A DNA stretch of 64,000 bases, from assembly GCF_018618475.1 (NCBI RefSeq), contig NZ_JACSMD010000001.1:1984001-2048000 (forward strand). The letters are read 5' to 3'. A model generated the notes under the pieces. It saw only the letters and a program-made list of their open reading frames with translations. It did not search any database and was not told the origin of the DNA. The stretch comes from Exiguobacterium sp. s122. Lineage in GTDB: Bacteria; Bacillota; Bacilli; Exiguobacteriales; Exiguobacteriaceae. The position numbers were made by a program, and so were the translations under genes. This document shows positions 52,497 to 62,961 of this stretch, piece by piece (the first letter of the stretch is position 1; every line of letters starts with the position of its first letter).

Positions 52497-53147
52497 TTAA
52501 CGAACCGCATAACGGCGTTCGAGTCGATGCTGACCTGCTTGAATCAATGTGGACAAAATCCAGTAGATTGTTGCCGAGAACAAGAGGAGCGGCATAACCA
52601 GATACGTCGTGGCCGCAATTTGGTCCGAGACGTATGTCAATTCTTGAACGGCGATGACCGAACCAAGCGATGTCGATTTGATGATGTCAATCACCGAGTT
52701 CGAGACGGGCGGAATCGCACGCGACAAAGCCTGTGGGAAGATAATGTCTTTGAATCGTTTCCCACGCGGAATCCCGAGGGCGACACTCGCCTCGACTTGC
52801 CCTTTATCGACCGAATTGATGGCCGCTCGGAACGCTTCCGAGATATATGCGGCAAAGTGGAGGCCAAGCCCATAGATGAGCGCCTGCATGCCGCTCAACT
52901 GGACAAAACCCGTCAATCCGACGTAAAGAATAAGCAATTGTAACAAGAGCGGGGTTCCGCGGAAAAACGAGATGTACATCCGCGTGAACCACCGGACAGG
53001 TTTAATCGGACTACTATGAAGTAACGCAATGATCAGACCGAGCACCAATGCAAGCAGAATCGACAGTACACTGGCGATCAACGTCAATTGCACGGCTTCA
53101 AGATAGACCGAACGGTTATCGATGACGGTCGTGATCAGTTCATTCAT
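52497..53147 (-). CDS. Polar amino-acid ABC transporter permease
   Basis: This 216-residue HisM/GlnP-type permease has about five helices; the ATPase-contact loop (EAA motif) reads EASVALGIPRGKRFKDIIFPQALS. SFFRGTPLLLQLLILY is typical of the amino-acid family. It overlaps the binding-protein gene by an ATGA junction. No ATP-binding gene follows; the next gene is convergent. It must use an ATPase encoded elsewhere or be part of a reduced system. Confidence 0.9.
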   Translation of the reverse strand: MNELITTVIDNRSVYLEAVQLTLIASVLSILLALVLGLIIALLHSSPIKPVRWFTRMYISFFRGTPLLLQLLILYVGLTGFVQLSGMQALIYGLGLHFAAYISEAFRAAINSVDKGQVEASVALGIPRGKRFKDIIFPQALSRAIPPVSNSVIDIIKSTSLGSVIAVQELTYVSDQIAATTYLVMPLLLFSATIYWILSTLIQAGQHRLERRYAVR

Positions 53148-53902
53148 TGACTGATGTCCTCACCGAAGTACTTCTCACCGATTTCAGCCATCGTGCCGTC
53201 TTCTTTCATTTCAGCGAGCGCTTCGTTCAAACCTTCGAGCACGTCTGAATCTTGGCGTGCCATGAAGCCAGCTTCACTCTTGTTGAAGACTTCGCCGACT
53301 GCTTTCACGTCGTAACCCGTCTTCTCAAGCTCTGTCAAAATGAAGAGACGGTCGTTCAAAGCGGCGTCGAGGCGACCGACTTGAAGGTCTTGAAGTACTT
53401 GGTTCGCACCTTTGTAGAACTTCACTTCTGCGCCAGCATCTTCAGCCATTTGTGCATATACAGATCCTTGTGTCGAGCCGACGACTTTCCCTTCAAGGTC
53501 ATCGATGCCTTGAATGTCTTCGTTGTCTGATCCGACGATGACTTGTGCGCCTGAGACAGCATACGGGTCAGAGAACGAATACTTCTCTTGACGTTCTGGC
53601 GTGATGCTCATTTGGTTGGCAATCAAATCAATCCGTTCCGCGTCAAGTGCCGGGACGAGTCCTTTAAAGTCCATCGCTTCAAACTCAAGCGTGTAGCCGG
53701 CACGTTCTGCCGCTTCGTTTAAGACGTCGATGTCGTAACCTGTGAGTTCACCTTTATCTTTGTACGTGAACGGTGGGTATGTCGCTTCTGTCCCGACCGT
53801 GATAACTGTTTCTTCTGAACCGCTATTCGTTTCCGATCCGCACGCTGCAAGCACACCGAACGATGCGCCGATTGCGAGTACTGCCGTTAATGATTTTTTC
53901 AT
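53144..53902 (-). CDS. Amino-acid ABC transporter substrate-binding lipoprotein
   Basis: This 252-residue lipoprotein begins MKKSLTAVLAIGASFGVL and has lipobox LAAC. The family-3 binding fold follows: TVGTEATYPPFTYKDKGELTGYDIDVLNEA, then DLIANQMSITPERQEKYSFSDPY. The form resembles cystine/polar amino-acid binders (TcyJ/K, GlnH), but the ligand cannot be fixed. ATG 53902 has AAGGCGG upstream. The first of two genes, from a strong promoter at 53961-53989. Confidence 0.9.
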   Translation of the reverse strand: MKKSLTAVLAIGASFGVLAACGSETNSGSEETVITVGTEATYPPFTYKDKGELTGYDIDVLNEAAERAGYTLEFEAMDFKGLVPALDAERIDLIANQMSITPERQEKYSFSDPYAVSGAQVIVGSDNEDIQGIDDLEGKVVGSTQGSVYAQMAEDAGAEVKFYKGANQVLQDLQVGRLDAALNDRLFILTELEKTGYDVKAVGEVFNKSEAGFMARQDSDVLEGLNEALAEMKEDGTMAEIGEKYFGEDISQ

Positions 53903-53960
53903 ATTAATTCCGCCTTCCTGATAATCCATATACGATTACATGGTTATGAACAATACACTC

Positions 53961-53989
53961 ATCATACTGACGGGGGCATACGTTGTCAA
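53961..53989 (-). promoter_or_regulatory. Promoter of the amino-acid transporter operon
   Basis: Minus strand TTGACA (complement of 53984-53989), 17 bp, TATGAT (complement of 53961-53966); near-perfect sigma-A. It starts seven bases beyond the pgcA terminator. Confidence 0.8.
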
Positions 53990-53991
53990 TT

Positions 53992-54020
53992 AAAAACCAC
54001 CACCCTCTTCAGGGCGGTGG
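53992..54020 (-). terminator. Terminator after pgcA
   Basis: A 10-bp stem (53997-54006 with 54011-54020, one mismatch) with loop CTTC and five T on the minus strand. Confidence 0.88.
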
Positions 54021-54027
54021 CAAACCA

Positions 54028-55755
54028 TCAATCGATGGCTTTCGCTTGCTTCATCACATCTCGTTCAATCGCTTCGCGTTTCAATGTCGTCTTCTCGGCG
54101 CTGTCCGCGTGAACGCTGAAATAGAACTTGATTTTCGGTTCAGTTCCAGACGGGCGGAGGCAGAACCACGAACCATCTTCAAAGATGAATTTGAGCACGT
54201 TTGAAGACAGTAAGTCGATCGCTTCGGATTTGTTTTGACGCAGGTCGGTCGCGACTTGTTGCTTATAGTCTTCGAAACGGACGACTTCGTAACCACCGAC
54301 CTCTTGCGGCGGGTTCGTACGGAACGCTTCCATCATCCGGCCGATTTGCTCTAGTCCTGCTTTCCCTTTGAGCGTCATCGACTGGAGCGACTCTTCATAA
54401 AAGCCGTGCTTCTCATAGACGGCTTGGAGCGCGTCATAGAGCGTCCGTCCGTGCTGTTTATGGAACGCGGCCATTTCAGCCCCGAGGAGACACGCCTGGA
54501 CGGCATCTTTATCGCGGCAGAAGTCGCCAATCAAATAGCCGTAGCTCTCTTCATAACCGAACAAGAACTCGTATTCACCGGACTCCTCGTATTGCTTGAT
54601 CTTCTCCCCGATAAACTTGAAGCCGGTGAGGGTATTCTCGAGGTGGACGCCGTACGCCTTCGCGATCGCCGCACCGAGTTCACTCGTCACGATCGTTTTC
54701 GCCACAAAGCCATTCGTCGGAAGCGTCCCGGTCTCCACTTTTTGTGACAAGATGTAGTCCATAAGGAGCGCACCGGTCTGATTCCCCGTCAAGACGAACC
54801 ATTCCCCGTCCCGGTCTCGGACCGTAAACCCGACCCGATCGGCGTCTGGATCTGTCGCCATCAAAAGATCGGCCCCGACACGATCGCCGTATTGCATCGC
54901 AAGCTCAAACGCGGCCCGCTCTTCCGGGTTCGGATAACTGACCGTCGGGAAGGCACCGTCTGGCTCGGCTTGTTCTTCGACGATGGTCACATGCTCGAAA
55001 CCATATGCCTTCAAGCCTTCCATGACAGGACGACGTCCGGTGCCGTGAAGCGGCGAGTAGACGATTTTAAGTGGGTCTTCTTGGACGTCGTGATGGATGC
55101 GAATCGATTGTAACGCGTCCATATACGCCGCGTCGACGGATGCCTCGACCGTGAGGAGCGTGCCGTCCGAACGAAGCCCCGCTTCGTCTTTTACTTCAAT
55201 CAACAGCTCGTCTTCAATCGCGTTAACATACGAGACGAGTTCATCGGCTTCTGCCGGCGGCAACTGCCCGCCGTCTGCGCCGTATACTTTGAACCCGTTG
55301 TATTCTGGCGGGTTGTGGCTCGCTGTGATGACGATGCCACCGAAGGCGTTCAAGTGACGCACCGCGAACGATAGCTCTGGCGTCGACCGAAGGCTTGAGA
55401 ACAAGTAGGTCTTGACCCCGTTCGACGCGAGTGTGCGCGCCGCCTCGAGCGCGAACTCTGGTGAGAAGTGACGTGAGTCGTGCGCGATGACGACACCGTG
55501 CCGTTTGGCTTCTTCGCCGGAAGCGGCGATAAAGTCAGCGAACCCTTTTGATGCTTTCCGAATCGTATAGATGTTCATTCGGTTCGCGCCCGGTCCAATC
55601 TCCCCGCGCATGCCGCCCGTCCCGAATTCGAGCGTTTTATAGAAGGCGTCTTCAAGCGACGTGTCATCTTTCGCCATCTCTTCAAGCTCGGCCCGAAGAT
55701 GTGGCTCGAGCGCCTCGTGTTGTGTCCATCGTTCATATGTTTGTTGCCATGCCAT
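54028..55755 (-). CDS. pgcA: Alpha-phosphoglucomutase
   Basis: This 575-residue phosphohexomutase interconverts glucose-1-P and glucose-6-P. The phosphoserine loop is ITASHNPPEYNGFKVYG near residue 140, the metal loop DPDADRVGF near 300, the sugar loop FGYEESYGYL near 395 and the phosphate-binding loop RPSGTEPKIKFY near 540. ATG 55755 is seven bases after GGGGAAC. It supplies glucose-1-P for UDP-glucose, and for the nearby glycogen genes. Confidence 0.93.
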   Translation of the reverse strand: MAWQQTYERWTQHEALEPHLRAELEEMAKDDTSLEDAFYKTLEFGTGGMRGEIGPGANRMNIYTIRKASKGFADFIAASGEEAKRHGVVIAHDSRHFSPEFALEAARTLASNGVKTYLFSSLRSTPELSFAVRHLNAFGGIVITASHNPPEYNGFKVYGADGGQLPPAEADELVSYVNAIEDELLIEVKDEAGLRSDGTLLTVEASVDAAYMDALQSIRIHHDVQEDPLKIVYSPLHGTGRRPVMEGLKAYGFEHVTIVEEQAEPDGAFPTVSYPNPEERAAFELAMQYGDRVGADLLMATDPDADRVGFTVRDRDGEWFVLTGNQTGALLMDYILSQKVETGTLPTNGFVAKTIVTSELGAAIAKAYGVHLENTLTGFKFIGEKIKQYEESGEYEFLFGYEESYGYLIGDFCRDKDAVQACLLGAEMAAFHKQHGRTLYDALQAVYEKHGFYEESLQSMTLKGKAGLEQIGRMMEAFRTNPPQEVGGYEVVRFEDYKQQVATDLRQNKSEAIDLLSSNVLKFIFEDGSWFCLRPSGTEPKIKFYFSVHADSAEKTTLKREAIERDVMKQAKAID

Positions 55756-55853
55756 GGTTAGTTCCCCTTTCGACATTTAAAATTCAATCGAAGTGCTCGC
55801 CAATTTGTTCCATCTTGTATAGGATGGAGGTAACGAAACTTCGAGGTGATTCT

Positions 55854-56669
55854 ATGTTCCCAACTATGCGTGCCCAAGAATTGAAACACATCGTCCATAC
55901 GGACTCGATTCGATTTATCGATTGCCGCTATTCCTTGAACGATGCCTCATACGGGAAGTATGTGTATCGTCAAGGCCATCTTCCGAACGCGGTCTTTCTT
56001 GACTTGATGGAAGATTTGTCTGGTCCGGTCGCGGAGCACGGTGGTCGCCACCCGCTCCCGTCAAAAGAAGCATGGACGGCGACACTCCGTCGCATCGGAA
56101 TTCAACAAGACGACCTCGTCGTCATCTACGACGACGGCTTCCCCTTTGCCGCGCGCGCGTGGTGGCTCTTCAAATGGGCCGGCCATGAACGTGTCGTCGT
56201 GTTAGAAGGCGGGATTCAATCCGGCATCACCTATTGCGGTGAGACGACGATCGACGTCCCGAACTATCCGGCTTCAGGTTATGAGCCCCGCTTCCAAGAC
56301 GACATGATCGCCTCGCTAGACGACGTGAAGACGGCCGCTTCCGGTCACTTGCTCGACTCGCGGACGGCGGATCGCTATGACGGGAGCCACGAACCGATTG
56401 ATAAAAAGGCGGGTCATATCCCGAATGCGGTCCTTTGCTCGTACACCGATGCGGTCACGGACCTCGGGACGCTCCAAGAGTTCCACGACTTAAAAGAGCT
56501 GTACGCGGACGTGCTCGACGTCCCAAACCCAATCTTTTATTGCGGGAGCGGCGTCACCGCTTGTGTGAACATCTTGGCGTTACATGCGCTCGGAAAAGAC
56601 GACGTCCGGCTCTATCCCGGCTCTTACTCAGATTGGATCTCGTATCCAGAAAACAAGGTCCACCCGTAA
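55854..56669 (+). CDS. Two-domain sulfurtransferase (rhodanese)
   Basis: This 271-residue protein has two rhodanese domains. The first (RFIDCRYSLNDASYGKYVYRQGHLPNA) has no catalytic Cys in its active loop; the second carries the CGSGVTAC loop near residue 228 with the active Cys. The domain order matches thiosulfate or 3-mercaptopyruvate sulfurtransferases. GAGGTG lies before ATG 55854. Divergent from pgcA. Confidence 0.9.
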   Translation: MFPTMRAQELKHIVHTDSIRFIDCRYSLNDASYGKYVYRQGHLPNAVFLDLMEDLSGPVAEHGGRHPLPSKEAWTATLRRIGIQQDDLVVIYDDGFPFAARAWWLFKWAGHERVVVLEGGIQSGITYCGETTIDVPNYPASGYEPRFQDDMIASLDDVKTAASGHLLDSRTADRYDGSHEPIDKKAGHIPNAVLCSYTDAVTDLGTLQEFHDLKELYADVLDVPNPIFYCGSGVTACVNILALHALGKDDVRLYPGSYSDWISYPENKVHP

Positions 56670-56685
56670 CGGGTGGATCTTTTTA
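56659..56685 (+). terminator. Terminator with the stop codon as its loop
   Basis: TCCACCCG (56659-56666) and CGGGTGGA (56670-56677) form the stem; the TAA stop of the sulfurtransferase gene is the 3-base loop. Five T follow, reaching the convergent glgP stop. Confidence 0.88.
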
Positions 56686-59115
56686 TTTCACGCTCGTCGG
56701 TTTGATGTTCCAGACTGCGTTCGCGTACTCGGTGATTGTCCGGTCGCTTGAGAAAATGCCGGATTTGGCCGTGTTGACGATCGAACTTTCCGCCCAACGC
56801 GCTTGGTCCACGAACATCTCTCCGGCGCGACGCTGCGCCTGCATGTAGGAAGCGAAGTCCTTCAAGACGAGGAAATCATCGTTATACACGAGAAGCGAGT
56901 CGTAGATTGCCTGGAATTGATATTCGCCAACTTTATCGAACGTCCCGTTGACGAGACCGTCGACGACGTCGCGAATCTCTTGGTTCGCATGATACGTGTC
57001 CGCTGCGTGATAGCCGCCGAACTTTTTATAGTTCATGACTTCTTGCGGCGTCAAACCGAAGATGAAGATATGGTCGTCCCCGACCGCATCACGAATCTCG
57101 ATATTCGCACCGTCAAGTGTCCCAATCGTCAAGGCGCCATTCATCATAAACTTCATGTTCCCAGTCCCCGACGCCTCGTAGCTCGCCGTCGAAATTTGTT
57201 CGCTCACGTCAGAACCCGGGAAAATCCGTTCTGCCATCGAGACGCGATAGTTCTCGAGGAAGATGACTTTGATGAATTGACTCGCCCGCTTGTCGTTATT
57301 GATCAATGTTGCGAGGGCGTTAATGTAGCGGATGACTTCCTTGGCGTAATAATAGCCCGGAGCTGCTTTCGCACCAAAGATGAACGTCCGCGGCACCATC
57401 GTGAACGTCGGGTCGGCCTTAATCTTTTGATAGAGCGCATGAATATGGAGCGCGTTCATGAGTTGACGCTTATAGGCGTGCAGTCGTTTCACTTGGACGT
57501 CAAAAATCGAGTTCGGGTCGACGGTGATGCCCGTCTCTTCTTGAATGTATGTCGCTAAGTCGAGTTTGTTCTGTTGCTTCACGTCCATGATTTTCTCTTG
57601 GAAACTGGCGTCTTTTGAATAGTCCATCAATTTCTCAAGATCTTCCGGATGCTCGATCCATGACGGACCAATCGCATCCGTAATCAAGTTCGACAGACGT
57701 GGGTTCGACTTCAAAAGCCAGCGGCGATGGGTAATCCCGTTCGTCTTGTTGTTGAAACGGAGCGGGAACATTTCATATAAATGCCGCATCTCACGCTGCT
57801 TCAAAATATCGGTATGGATTTGAGCGACGCCGTTCGTCGAATGTGAACCGACGACGGCCAAGTTCGCCATGTTAATGTGCGCGTTCGAGACGATGGCAAT
57901 CTCACCCATGTGCGGCTCAAGGTGCGGATAGTTGACGAGCACGTCACGACAGAAGCGACGGTTAATCTCGTCGATGATTTGATAAATCCGCGGCAACAAC
58001 CGCTCATACATCTCGACCGGCCATTTTTCGAGCGCCTCGGCGAGGAGCGTATGGTTCGTGAACGACATGACACTCTTCGTCACGCGCCACGCCTCGTCCC
58101 ATCCGTAGCCGTGCTCATCCATCAAGATGCGCATCAACTCAGGAATGGCGACAACCGGGTGTGTATCGTTGATGTGGACGGCGTAATGGTCACCTAAATG
58201 TTTAAGCGATTTGTTATGTCGTAGGTAAGACGCGACCATCGACTGGACACCGGCGGATACGAAGAAGTATTGCTGTTTCAGGCGCAACACTTTTCCTTCG
58301 TACGTCGTGTCGTCCGGATATAAGAACTCGGAAATGGTGGCAATCGACTGCTTATATTTGAGCAAGTCTTTATACGACCCTTTCGTCCGTTCCATATACT
58401 CCTCATCATCGTACGGTGATTCAGCGTTCCACAGACGGAGCGTATTGACGACGTCGTTCTTATAACCGATGACCGGCATATCATACGGGACGGCCCGGAC
58501 GACCTCATCCGGGTGATGGACGACACGGAGACGATCGCCGATTTGGCGCATCTCAATCCAACCGCCAAAATTGACGTCAACCGCGCGATCGGCGCGGCGC
58601 GTCTCCCACATGTTGCCGTCACGGAGCCAGTTGTCCGGAAGCTCGACTTGATAGCCATCGACAATCTTTTGCTTGAAGAGACCATAGCGATAGCGAATCC
58701 CGTTACCATGACCCGGCAGGCTGAGTGCCGCGAGCGAGTCAAGGAAGCAGGCGGCCAAGCGACCGAGTCCCCCGTTCCCAAGACCTGGCTCCGGCTCGAA
58801 CTCCGTGATTTCAAAGAAATCGAACCCGAGCTCTTCCAGCCCTTCCTGAACGACTTCGAGCACGTCCATGCTGAGCAAGTTGTTGTAAAGGAAACGACCT
58901 AACAAAAATTCAAGCGAGAAATAAATGACTTGCTTGCTCTGTTTCTCTTCTTGCTTGTCGCGCGTGTTGATCCATTTCGGAATCGCTTGTTCACGCACCA
59001 TTGTGGCCAACGTCTGATACACTTCCTGCTCGGTCCCCTCTTTGAACGACTTTCCGTTTAAAGCGACGAATCGGTCTTTGAACGAAGTGACGAAGCTCTG
59101 TTTGTCTGTGAACAT
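56683..59115 (-). CDS. glgP: Glycogen phosphorylase
   Basis: This 810-residue phosphorylase releases glucose-1-P from glycogen. [23 protein letters not shown]-like [18 protein letters not shown] is near residue 105, and the PLP lysine lies in [20 protein letters not shown] near 655. The nearest ribosome site, AAGGAG, is 12 bases before ATG 59115; a GTG at 59163 inside glgA lacks one. It is the last gene of glgC-D-A-P. Confidence 0.94.
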   Translation of the reverse strand: [810 protein letters not shown]

Positions 59116-59137
59116 ATGTGTGTAAAACTCCTTCCAG

Positions 59138-60577
59138 TCATGCAAATAAGTGATAGAGCTCACGGTATTGCTTCGCGGATTGTTTCCAGCTGAAGTCTTC
59201 CGTCATCGCTTGATGGACAAGGGCATTCCACGTATTGCGGTCATAGAAGACACGAATCGATTTTTCAATCGTGGCGAGCATTTCATGAGCGTTATAGTTC
59301 AAGAACCCAAAACCGGTCCCTTCCTGCGTATATTCGTTGTATGGTTTGACCGTGTCACGGAGCCCGCCTGTCTCACGAATGATCGGGAGTGTCCCATAAC
59401 GCATCGAAATCAATTGGCTGAGGCCACACGGTTCGAACCGTGATGGCATGAGGAATGCGTCCGACCCAGCGTAAATCAGATGAGCGAGCTCGATATCGAA
59501 CCCGATGTATGACCCAATTTTTCCTGGGTGGCGCGCCGTCATCTCATGGACAATCGCTTCGTATTCCGGTTGGCCGGAACCGAGGAAGACGAATTGACAA
59601 TCGAGGTTGCCGAGCTCACCGCTCACCCCGTTAATTAAATCGAGACCTTTTTGTTCGACGAGACGGCTAACGAACCCGATGAGCATGACGTCGTCACGCA
59701 CTTCTAACCCAAACCGTTCTTGAAGCGCACGTTTGTTGACGATTTTGCCTTCTTTCACTGTGTCCAAGTCGTACGTCATCGCGATACGTTTGTCCGTGTT
59801 CGGATCGTTCGTCGCCAAGTCGAGGCCATTCAAAATACCACGGACATCAACTGCGCGATAACGGAGTGCGGCGTCGAGCCCTTCTCCGTAATACGGCTCC
59901 ATAATCTCATCACGATAAGATGGACTGACCGTCGTAATTTGATCAGAATGGACAATGCCTGCTTTCATATAGTTGACGAGGCCGTTGTGTTGAATGCCTT
60001 CGGCTGTAAAGTGTTCCGGTCCGAATTGAAGCAATTCGCCAAGTACTTCTTCAGGGAAGATGCCCTGGTATTGTAGGTTATGGATGGTAAACACCGTGCG
60101 AATCTTTTGATACGCTTCGATATGTTGATAATGAATGCGTAAAAATGCCGGTACGACACCGGTTTGCCAATCGTGACAGTGGAGCACGTCTGGCACGAGC
60201 GACTCGTCTAGTTTCCCGATCATTTCAAGGGCGGCCCGTGAGAAGAATGCGAATCGTTCCGCGTCGTCATAGTGTCCATAGAGGACACCTTCACGGTTGA
60301 AATAGTATTCATTGTCGATGAAGTAATACGTGATTCCGTCGCGCTCGAGTTTAAGCACCGCGGCGAACTGTTTACGCCATCCGACCGGAACGATCAAATC
60401 GAATAAGTATTCCATCTCCTCGACGTATTCGGCGGCCATCGAGCCATATTTCGGCATGACGACACTGACTTCCTCGCCAAGGCTAGACACCGCTTGAGGG
60501 AGCGAGCCAATGACATCGGCAAGCCCCCCCGTTTTCATGAACGGTGCCGCTTCTGAAGCGACATACCATATTTTCAT
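59138..60577 (-). CDS. glgA: Glycogen synthase
   Basis: This 479-residue GT5 enzyme adds glucose from ADP-glucose to the growing alpha-1,4 chain. The ADP-glucose motif [13 protein letters not shown] is near residue 15 and the C-terminal [19 protein letters not shown] near 380. ATG 60577 has GGGAGG upstream. Between glgD and glgP. Confidence 0.95.
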   Translation of the reverse strand: MKIWYVASEAAPFMKTGGLADVIGSLPQAVSSLGEEVSVVMPKYGSMAAEYVEEMEYLFDLIVPVGWRKQFAAVLKLERDGITYYFIDNEYYFNREGVLYGHYDDAERFAFFSRAALEMIGKLDESLVPDVLHCHDWQTGVVPAFLRIHYQHIEAYQKIRTVFTIHNLQYQGIFPEEVLGELLQFGPEHFTAEGIQHNGLVNYMKAGIVHSDQITTVSPSYRDEIMEPYYGEGLDAALRYRAVDVRGILNGLDLATNDPNTDKRIAMTYDLDTVKEGKIVNKRALQERFGLEVRDDVMLIGFVSRLVEQKGLDLINGVSGELGNLDCQFVFLGSGQPEYEAIVHEMTARHPGKIGSYIGFDIELAHLIYAGSDAFLMPSRFEPCGLSQLISMRYGTLPIIRETGGLRDTVKPYNEYTQEGTGFGFLNYNAHEMLATIEKSIRVFYDRNTWNALVHQAMTEDFSWKQSAKQYRELYHLFA

Positions 60578-60588
60578 AATATCCTCCC

Positions 60589-61689
60589 TCACACCGTAGT
60601 CCGTTTTCCGATGACGATCGGCTCATCGACCGTCCCACGAATGACCTGTCCACGTTTCACGACCACTTCTTTATCTAAAATGGCGTTTTCCACGACAGCG
60701 CCTTCTTCAATGATGGACTTGGATAGAATGATTGAATTTTTGACACGGGCATGTTCGCTCACGACGACGCCACGGAACAAAATACTGTTTTGCACTTCGC
60801 CGCTGATTTTACAGCCGTTCGCGACGAGCGCCTCATTCACTTTCGACCCTTTCAAGTAACGCGTTGGCGGTTCATGCTTGATTTTCGTATAAATGTGCGG
60901 GAAATCATAGATAATCCCTTCGTGACGAAGTAAACGCATGCTCTCGTTATAGTACGAGAGAACCGAATGGATGACTTGCATTTTACCCGTATAGTGATAA
61001 CCATGAACGTGTAAGCGATGTAGCTGCGGACGAATCACGCCGTCGAGTAAATCGTACTCGCCACGCGACGTCGCCTCATCGACGAGGCGGAGGAACAAGT
61101 TCTTCGACATGATGATGGTCTCTGTGTACGTGTACTCATCGTCCGGGCTATAGCCCCGCTCCGAGATGCCAACGACCCGGTCGTTTTCACCGAGACGAAT
61201 TGGACGACAGTAGCCACATTTTTGCTCATGCCCGGTATAAGCGAGCGTAATGTCTGCACCCATCGATTTATGGTGGTCGAGCATGTCTTGGAAGTCGATC
61301 GTCGTCAAGACGTTCGAACCTGTGATGACGACATACGGCTGCTTACTGCGTACGAAGTGTTCACGGTGCATCGAGAAGTTCGCCAAATCACCCAAGTACG
61401 CTTCCCCGTCCGGCTTGAGCGCCGGCGGGAAAATATGAAGACCGCCCTGTGAACGATCGAGGTCCCATTCTTTCCCTGAGCCGAGATGGTCCATCAATGA
61501 GCGATACTTGTCGAGCGTGAAAATCCCGACTTGATTGATGCCTTGTGTAATCATATTTGTCAATGTGAAGTCAATGAGTCGATATCGTCCTGAGAACGGG
61601 ACAGACGCTAAATTGCGATGCCCCGTAAACTCTGGAAATAATCCTTCTTCGGTCCCTAAGTTGATGACCCCTAACAAATCATTCGTCAA
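60589..61689 (-). CDS. glgD: ADP-glucose pyrophosphorylase-like subunit GlgD
   Basis: This 366-residue GlgC paralogue has [39 protein letters not shown] at the N-terminus, in which the GGxGxRL nucleotide loop of GlgC is degenerate, and a C-terminal left-handed beta-helix. GlgD modulates GlgC in Bacillus. TTG 61689 is eight bases after AAGGAGG and gives the family start; the longer frame would run into glgC. Confidence 0.9.
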   Translation of the reverse strand: MTNDLLGVINLGTEEGLFPEFTGHRNLASVPFSGRYRLIDFTLTNMITQGINQVGIFTLDKYRSLMDHLGSGKEWDLDRSQGGLHIFPPALKPDGEAYLGDLANFSMHREHFVRSKQPYVVITGSNVLTTIDFQDMLDHHKSMGADITLAYTGHEQKCGYCRPIRLGENDRVVGISERGYSPDDEYTYTETIIMSKNLFLRLVDEATSRGEYDLLDGVIRPQLHRLHVHGYHYTGKMQVIHSVLSYYNESMRLLRHEGIIYDFPHIYTKIKHEPPTRYLKGSKVNEALVANGCKISGEVQNSILFRGVVVSEHARVKNSIILSKSIIEEGAVVENAILDKEVVVKRGQVIRGTVDEPIVIGKRTTV

Positions 61690-61723
61690 CAATAACGCCT
61701 CCTTGCGTCGGTCTTTTTTTGGT

Positions 61724-62878
61724 TCAAGCACGCTGTTTGAATACTGCTCCGCTCTCGATGTTTTCATGAGGTTCGATGACAACAATTTCACCACCCGGCT
61801 CGCCGATTGTCGCTCCGTCTTCAATGACGGCACAGCTTGCGACGATGGCTCGATGAATCGTCACATCTTTTCCGATGCGAGCCCCCGGCATGATGACAGA
61901 ATCTTTAACGAGCGACCCTTCGCCGACACGCACGTCATAAAATAGGACGGAGTGTTGGACTTCCCCTTCGATTTGGCAGCCTTCGTTAATGACCGACTGT
62001 TCGATACAGGCATCTTTTCCAATGAATTGTGGTGTCTGATTCGGATTGACCGAATACATTTTCCAGTTTGGATCGTATAAATCAAACGGCGGATCTTCTT
62101 CTAACAAGTCCATGTTCGCTTCCCAAAGTGATTGAATCGTACCGACGTCTTTCCAGTAGCCTTTGAACTTATAAGCGAAGACATTGAGTCCGTCGAGCAA
62201 CGTGTTCGGAATGATGTTCTTCCCGAAGTCGAAGCTTGATGTCTCGTCTTCCGCATCTTGAATCAAGTGCTCCCGAAGCACTTTCCAATTGAAGATGTAA
62301 ATTCCCATTGAAGCCAAGTTGCTCTTCGGTTTTTCTGGCTTCTCTTCGAATTCTTTAATGCGGAGATCGTCTGTTGTATTTAAAATCCCGAAACGTGGCG
62401 CTTCATCCCATGGCACTTCCATGACCGAGATGGTGACATCTGCTCCCTTTTCTTTATGGAAATCGAGCATCTTCTCGTAATCCATTTTATAAATATGGTC
62501 ACCCGACAAAATCAAGACGTACTCTGGCTCATAATCGTCGATATAGCTCAAGTTTCGATAAATTGCGTTCGCTGTACCTTCGTACCAGTTTTTCCCCGAT
62601 TGTGCCTGGTATGGCGGCAAGATGGCCAAGCCTCCGTTGCGGCGGTCTAAATCCCATGCTGACCCGATTCCAAGATAGCGGTTTAGTTCAAGCGGTTCAT
62701 ATTGTGTTAAGACACCGACTGTCGTGATTCCCGAATTTGTGCAGTTCGACAACGGAAAATCGATGATTCGGTATTTTCCTCCAAAGTGGACGGCCGGTTT
62801 CGCCGTCTTGCGCGTGAGGGGCCCGAGTCGCTTCCCTTCTCCTCCCGCGAGGAGCATCGCAACCATTTCTTGCTTCAT
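61724..62878 (-). CDS. glgC: Glucose-1-phosphate adenylyltransferase
   Basis: This 384-residue catalytic subunit makes ADP-glucose from glucose-1-P and ATP. The nucleotide loop is [26 protein letters not shown] with [12 protein letters not shown] near residue 10; [14 protein letters not shown] near 115 and the C-terminal beta-helix follow. ATG 62878 has AGGAGG seven bases upstream. First gene of glgC-D-A-P. A perfect cre lies 84 bases upstream. Confidence 0.95.
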   Translation of the reverse strand: MKQEMVAMLLAGGEGKRLGPLTRKTAKPAVHFGGKYRIIDFPLSNCTNSGITTVGVLTQYEPLELNRYLGIGSAWDLDRRNGGLAILPPYQAQSGKNWYEGTANAIYRNLSYIDDYEPEYVLILSGDHIYKMDYEKMLDFHKEKGADVTISVMEVPWDEAPRFGILNTTDDLRIKEFEEKPEKPKSNLASMGIYIFNWKVLREHLIQDAEDETSSFDFGKNIIPNTLLDGLNVFAYKFKGYWKDVGTIQSLWEANMDLLEEDPPFDLYDPNWKMYSVNPNQTPQFIGKDACIEQSVINEGCQIEGEVQHSVLFYDVRVGEGSLVKDSVIMPGARIGKDVTIHRAIVASCAVIEDGATIGEPGGEIVVIEPHENIESGAVFKQRA

Positions 62879-62961
62879 AGTACAGCCTCCTAAATTCATA
62901 ATATAAACCTCTATTACCCTTTTTCGCTGTTTCCTAATGTATTCCTGCCCAAATTATTATA

